Assembly (NCBI RefSeq): GCF_000619825.1
Contig: NZ_JHUW01000009.1
Coordinates: forward strand, 1 to 64,000
Direction: 5' to 3'
Length of the DNA stretch: 64,000 nucleotides
From: Prevotella sp. MA2016
GTDB lineage: Bacteria; Bacteroidota; Bacteroidia; Bacteroidales; Bacteroidaceae
Notes under the pieces: generated by a model
What the model saw: the letters and a program-made list of their open reading frames with translations, nothing else
Databases searched by the model: none
Told to the model about the DNA's origin: nothing
Position numbers and translations under genes: made by a program
Shown here: positions 60,516-64,000 of the stretch, one piece after another
How positions within the stretch are numbered: position 1 is the stretch's first letter
Layout: each line of letters opens with the position of its first letter

Positions 60516-61205
60516 ATGATGAAGCGAATATTACCATTTTTTATCGTATTGGTCACGCTGATATCATGCAGTATCAGTGGCGATGAGCTGATAACAGGTG
60601 ACCCACAGCTGGAGCCAAGTAACCAACCGGCGCTCGACTACACCTTCAAAGGAGTATGGACTGTTGACGACATCAAGGGCATCGAGACCTATGCTCGCAC
60701 CCTCATCGACTTTAAGGGCAGTAACTACGTAGCCTGCGCGACATTCCCCTTCGCTGCTATTATGGAGCAACTGCTCCCTGATGTAAAGGTGGCCAAGATT
60801 AGCGATAGTGCACCTAGCAGCTCGACACCGACGCCCGAAGAAGAGCTCTGGATACAGACGCTGATGGACCACGGCAGCGACCGCTGTTTGGAGGCAAACC
60901 TGGGTGTGCCTTATCGCTGCATCGGCCTCTCAGAGCAGTCGATCTATCTGGAGATGATGCCCAACGTGACCTATGGCACACTCTACCTGCCGTTTATCGT
61001 AACCAAGGACGACGGCAAGCTGATGGCAGTGGTGCTGACAGTAGCCCCTACCCAATCTACCGCCCTGCTGGACAGAACAGGCGCATCATTCTCAAGCCGA
61101 CTAACGGTGACACAGATAGAGACCATCGTCGATGGCCAGTCGGAAACCAGGACGCTGAATCCCACCATGCAACTCAACTTCACCAGTATCGAAAGAGTCA
61201 AGTAA
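60516..61205 (+). CDS. Lipoprotein of unknown function upstream of the ECF sigma gene
   Basis: 229 residues, lipobox LISC (Cys18). The mature part is beta-rich (YTFKGVWTVDDIKG, LYLPFIVTKDDGK, LTVTQIETIVDG). I recognise no named family with confidence; it may be a DUF4840-like lipoprotein. It ends 6 bp before the sigma factor gene, so it may be co-transcribed and act as an envelope target or sensor in that system. Confidence 0.7.
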   Translation: MMKRILPFFIVLVTLISCSISGDELITGDPQLEPSNQPALDYTFKGVWTVDDIKGIETYARTLIDFKGSNYVACATFPFAAIMEQLLPDVKVAKISDSAPSSSTPTPEEELWIQTLMDHGSDRCLEANLGVPYRCIGLSEQSIYLEMMPNVTYGTLYLPFIVTKDDGKLMAVVLTVAPTQSTALLDRTGASFSSRLTVTQIETIVDGQSETRTLNPTMQLNFTSIERVK

Positions 61206-61211
61206 CAAGAA

Positions 61212-61751
61212 GTGGAGAACGAACAGCAACTGCTTTCAGCCATCAACCAAGGCGATCGTGCTGCCATGAAGCAACTCTACGAACGCTACAAGGGTTATGC
61301 CATGTCCATCGGACTAAGGTATATACCCGAAGTGAGCGATGTGGAGGACGTGGTGCAGGATAGCTTTGTCACCATCCTGACCTCTATCGGCAAGTTCTGC
61401 TACCGGGGCGAGGGGTCACTGAAAGGGTGGATAGGCAGGATTGTTGCTAATAAGGCGCTGGATTTCGTGAAACAGCATGAGCGCATCACGTTCACCACCG
61501 CCATCCCGGATACACAGGACGAAGAACCGGAGATAGAACGGATACCGCCCAACGTGCTGACGGCGATGATAGCCCAACTGCCTTCGGGCTACAGGATGGT
61601 GCTGAACCTATATGTGTTCGAGCATTGCTCCCATCGCGAGATTGCCCAGAAGTTGGGCATCAAAGAGAGTTCATCCTCCTCACAACTATCGAGAGCGCGA
61701 CAGCTACTCACCCACATGATAACAGATTACATCAAACAACACGAGATATGA
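61212..61751 (+). CDS. ECF-family RNA polymerase sigma factor
   Basis: 179 residues, GTG start. Region 2 (about 10-78: DRAAMKQLYERYKGYAMSI, DVVQDSFVTIL) binds core and the -10 element; region 4 (about 115-170: PSGYRMVLNLYVFEHCSHREIAQKLGI) binds the -35 element. Its stop overlaps the anti-sigma gene by 4 bp (ATGA). By its partner it resembles the Das sigma factors of Bacteroides thetaiotaomicron that respond to dual membrane-spanning anti-sigma proteins. Confidence 0.93.
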   Translation: MENEQQLLSAINQGDRAAMKQLYERYKGYAMSIGLRYIPEVSDVEDVVQDSFVTILTSIGKFCYRGEGSLKGWIGRIVANKALDFVKQHERITFTTAIPDTQDEEPEIERIPPNVLTAMIAQLPSGYRMVLNLYVFEHCSHREIAQKLGIKESSSSSQLSRARQLLTHMITDYIKQHEI

Positions 61752-62887
61752 AGCAAGAAGCATGGGCCGAAAGGCTTAACAACCATCTAAAGGACTACCA
61801 CCAGGAGCCATCGCGCGACTTGTGGGAGGGCATCGAGGCTTCGCTCGACAAGCAGGTTCAAGGTCAGGTGCGCCATGTTGCCCTGCGACGTTGGTTGATG
61901 GCTGCCGCTATCATCGGTGTGCTCTTTGGCGGTGCCTGTCTGATGTGGCACAACGCCCCCGAACAGCCACAGCTGGCACAGGCAGATGCCACGCCACAAG
62001 CTGCAGCCTCCCCTAACCCAGAGAAATTAACAGCTGAGGCTCCTGCAGCAGCACCTGAGGTTAGCACAACTAAGGTGGTTGCCCCTGAAGTGATTGTTCC
62101 AGAACCCACAGAGACGGCAACACTGCCCGAAGAGACGACAGCACAGCCCGACGAGACGGCCGTCAAGCCCAAGAAGGACACACCCAGTCCTCAGGTTCAC
62201 CGTCCCCAGCCAACCGAGCCCAAGGCATATCCCCAAGCAGAGCATCACCAGCAAAAACCGTTGCGTCTCACCATGGGACTGTATGCCCAAGGCAACACCA
62301 ACGAGATGAACAACAGGAATGCGGTGATGATGAACCCGCAGATGATGCAACGTGCAGCGGCCACACGTGCTTTTCTGATAGACTACGAAGAGCGTGAGAG
62401 TCACAACCATCCCATCTCGTTCGGTCTTACCGTTGGCTATCCGATCAACTCGTGGCTGTCGCTCAGTTCTGGTTTGGTTTATACCAAGCTGAGTTCCACC
62501 TTTACCACCCTGATGCCCAACCATCAGATACAGCGCCATCAGAAACTCCATTATATCGGCGTGCCCCTCAACCTGCAGGCCCATCTGCTGCAATGGCATG
62601 GTTTCAGTCTCTATCTTTCTGCAGGTGCTCAGGCCGACTGGAATGTCAAGGCCGAATCCAACACCGATGGCATCAATCAGGTGATGGATAAGGACCGCAT
62701 GCAGTGGTCGGTAGGCAGCAGTCTGGGATTGGCCTACCATATCATCCCACAGCTGAGCCTGTATGCCGAGCCAGGAGTCAGACATTATATAGATAATGGT
62801 AGCACTATCAATAATTATTTCAAGGATAAACCAACAAGCTTCAACCTACAGCTGGGCCTCAGGTTCGACCTAAGCCCAACAAAATGA
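61748..62887 (+). CDS. Dual-membrane anti-sigma factor (Dma-like): anti-sigma, TM, linker, outer-membrane barrel
   Basis: 379 residues from the ATG overlapping the sigma stop. The cytoplasmic N-terminus (1-48) is helical, like short anti-sigma domains. One membrane helix (50-67) follows, then a Pro/Ala/Glu/Thr-rich linker of about 100 residues (68-170). A C-terminal outer-membrane beta-barrel domain (about 171-379) has ISFGLTVGYPINSWLSLSSGLVY and ends in LQLGLRFDL. One chain could thus span both membranes. This layout matches the Dma family from Bacteroides thetaiotaomicron, which links outer-membrane state to a sigma factor and vesicle formation. Target genes are unknown. Confidence 0.88.
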   Translation: MKQEAWAERLNNHLKDYHQEPSRDLWEGIEASLDKQVQGQVRHVALRRWLMAAAIIGVLFGGACLMWHNAPEQPQLAQADATPQAAASPNPEKLTAEAPAAAPEVSTTKVVAPEVIVPEPTETATLPEETTAQPDETAVKPKKDTPSPQVHRPQPTEPKAYPQAEHHQQKPLRLTMGLYAQGNTNEMNNRNAVMMNPQMMQRAAATRAFLIDYEERESHNHPISFGLTVGYPINSWLSLSSGLVYTKLSSTFTTLMPNHQIQRHQKLHYIGVPLNLQAHLLQWHGFSLYLSAGAQADWNVKAESNTDGINQVMDKDRMQWSVGSSLGLAYHIIPQLSLYAEPGVRHYIDNGSTINNYFKDKPTSFNLQLGLRFDLSPTK

Positions 62888-62919
62888 AAGGACAAAACCC
62901 ATATGAGTTTTGTCCTTTC
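62886..62919. terminator. Terminator between the Dma-like gene and ackA
   Basis: A perfect 13-bp stem (62886-62898 and 62907-62919) with an 8-nt loop starting in the stop codon of the anti-sigma gene. A T-rich stretch follows on the plus strand. It lies between convergent genes, so it may act both ways. Confidence 0.85.
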
Positions 62920-62939
62920 TTATTTAATAGACAAAATGC

Positions 62940-64000
62940 TTACTTCAGCAGATTCATTGTGTCGGTAGCAATCATCAGCTCCTCGTCGGTTGGGATGACA
63001 ACCACCTTCACCTTTGAGTCGTCGGCTGAGATAATGGCCTCTTCGCCACGAACGTTGTTCTTCTCGTCGTCGAACTTCACGCCCAGGAACTCCAAGCCCT
63101 TGCAAACCTCAGAACGCATAGAAATCTGGTTCTCGCCCACACCGGCGGTGAACACAATCACATCTACACCACCCATGGCAGCTGCATAAGCACCGATATA
63201 CTTCTTGATACGATAGAAATACATCTGCTGTGCCAGTACAGCCTTAGGCTCACCAGCCTTGGCAGCATTCTCTACGTCGCGCATATCGCTCGAGCCACCA
63301 GTAATACCGGCTACACCACTCTTCTTGTTGAGCAGGTTGCTCATGCCATCGGCATCGAGACCCAGCTTCTTCTCCAAGAAGGTGACAGCACCACCGTCGA
63401 TATCTCCAGCACGAGTACCCATGACCAGACCCTCAAGTGGAGTGAGACCCATTGAGGTATCAATACACTTGCCATCCAGAACAGCAGCGATAGAACCACC
63501 ATTACCGATGTGACAGGTAATCATCTTGGTACCCTCGGCCTTGATACCCAGGAACTCGCAAGCACGAGCTGATACGTAACGGTGAGAGGTGCCGTGGAAA
63601 CCATAGCGACGCACACCGTACTTCTCGTACAGATCGTAAGGGATAGCGTACATATAAGCCTTAGCAGGCATGGTCTGATGGAAGGCGGTGTCGAACACAC
63701 CTACCTGAGGCAGACCTGGCATCAGCTCCTTAACAGCGTTAACACCCTTCAGGTTAGCAGGGTTGTGCAGGGGAGCCAAATCAGAGCACTCCTCGAAGGC
63801 CTTCAGAACCTCGTCGGTGAGCACTACTGACTTATTGAACTTCTCGCCGCCGTGCACCATACGGTGACCTACAGCGTCGATCTCGTCGAGACTCTTAATC
63901 ACACCAATCTCGGGATCGGTGAGCAGAGAGAAGATAAACTTCACACCCTCGGTATGCTCGGGGATATCGTGCATAATCTGCTTCTTCTCGCCATTGGCCA
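62940..64000 (-). CDS. ackA: Acetate kinase, 3' part
   Basis: Interconverts acetyl phosphate plus ADP with acetate plus ATP in fermentation. The frame is open to the right edge; the start lies outside, so this is partial (about 353 residues seen of roughly 400). Motifs: HRMVHGGEKF, FDTAFHQTMP, RRYGFHGTSHRYVS, HIGNGGSIAAV, GLTPLEGLVMGTR and FTAGVGENQ. An internal ATG at 63974 is not the start, because conserved sequence continues upstream of it. Confidence 0.96.
   Translation of the reverse strand, partial: ANGEKKQIMHDIPEHTEGVKFIFSLLTDPEIGVIKSLDEIDAVGHRMVHGGEKFNKSVVLTDEVLKAFEECSDLAPLHNPANLKGVNAVKELMPGLPQVGVFDTAFHQTMPAKAYMYAIPYDLYEKYGVRRYGFHGTSHRYVSARACEFLGIKAEGTKMITCHIGNGGSIAAVLDGKCIDTSMGLTPLEGLVMGTRAGDIDGGAVTFLEKKLGLDADGMSNLLNKKSGVAGITGGSSDMRDVENAAKAGEPKAVLAQQMYFYRIKKYIGAYAAAMGGVDVIVFTAGVGENQISMRSEVCKGLEFLGVKFDDEKNNVRGEEAIISADDSKVKVVVIPTDEELMIATDTMNLLK

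Noticed and set aside
61748-62887. Dma-like gene as two separate genes (anti-sigma and porin)
   Set aside because: One uninterrupted frame joins both parts through a low-complexity linker, with no internal start of note and no signal peptide before the barrel.
1-64000. Prophage, integrative element or insertion sequence
   Set aside because: No integrase, transposase, phage structural or conjugation gene is visible; the PUL region has no mobility genes or att-like repeats at its ends.
1-64000. tRNA or other small stable RNA genes
   Set aside because: I looked through the intergenic gaps for cloverleaf or known ncRNA patterns and saw none; a covariance search would be needed to exclude small RNAs.

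Overview
The window looks like chromosome of a Bacteroidota bacterium of the Prevotella group, probably a plant-fibre degrader. Evidence: the 16S rRNA 5' end at the left edge; Bacteroidota promoters (TTTG, 19-21 bp, TAnnTTTG) before many genes; two SusC/SusD pairs; a succinylornithine-type transcarbamylase; and a Prevotella-like C-terminal tail (NLQGQR...GLYIxNGKK) on a secreted glycanase. No rank below the group can be fixed from this sequence.

Layout. (1) 1-700: 16S rRNA start on the minus strand, its leader and promoter, and a triple palindrome array. (2) 720-16991: a lipoprotein gene, then a run of 14 tightly packed plus-strand genes from argR to a TPR sensor. It joins arginine synthesis (argR, a GNAT acyltransferase, argG, argC, argD, argF') with proline synthesis (proC, proB, proA), plus an XRE-cupin regulator with an acyl-CoA synthetase, a YraN protein, a SpoIIE-type phosphatase and a degenerate histidine kinase. 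argB, argH and the deacylase are not in the window. (3) 16969-23003: an LD-carboxypeptidase homologue that has lost two catalytic residues, a two-domain esterase, threonine aldolase and a GH9-like enzyme. (4) 23035-49848: a polysaccharide-utilisation region. One minus-strand operon has susC-susD-lipoprotein followed by a duplicated pair of unknown genes (polytopic membrane protein plus beta-propeller lipoprotein with a CxxCH site). The other has susC-susD, two surface glycan-binding proteins and a GH5. Plus-strand GH5 and GH31 genes lie beside them. The enzyme set (two GH5, GH9-like, GH31 alpha-xylosidase-like) fits xyloglucan or a related beta-glucan. No dedicated PUL regulator is present.

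(5) 49845-58333: envelope and housekeeping genes: NigD-like lipoprotein, acyltransferase, ddl, rluD, PASTA protein, rpmH on the minus strand; efp, a GT2 glycosyltransferase, radC, a SufT/MIP18-family protein and lpxH on the plus strand. (6) 58334-64000: a 340-bp nested inverted-repeat element, a small periplasmic protein, a PfkB sugar kinase, a lipoprotein, an ECF sigma factor with an anti-sigma factor fused to an outer-membrane beta-barrel (Dma-like), and the 3' part of ackA.

The most unusual signals are: a family of degenerate 7-bp (some 8-bp) tandem repeats at gene boundaries, some of which encode lipoprotein signal peptides or protein inserts; the duplicated CxxCH-propeller/membrane-protein module; the envelope-spanning anti-sigma factor; and two apparent pseudoenzymes. 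Arginine synthesis probably runs through succinylated intermediates, but the transcarbamylase has Ser at the position that sets acyl specificity.
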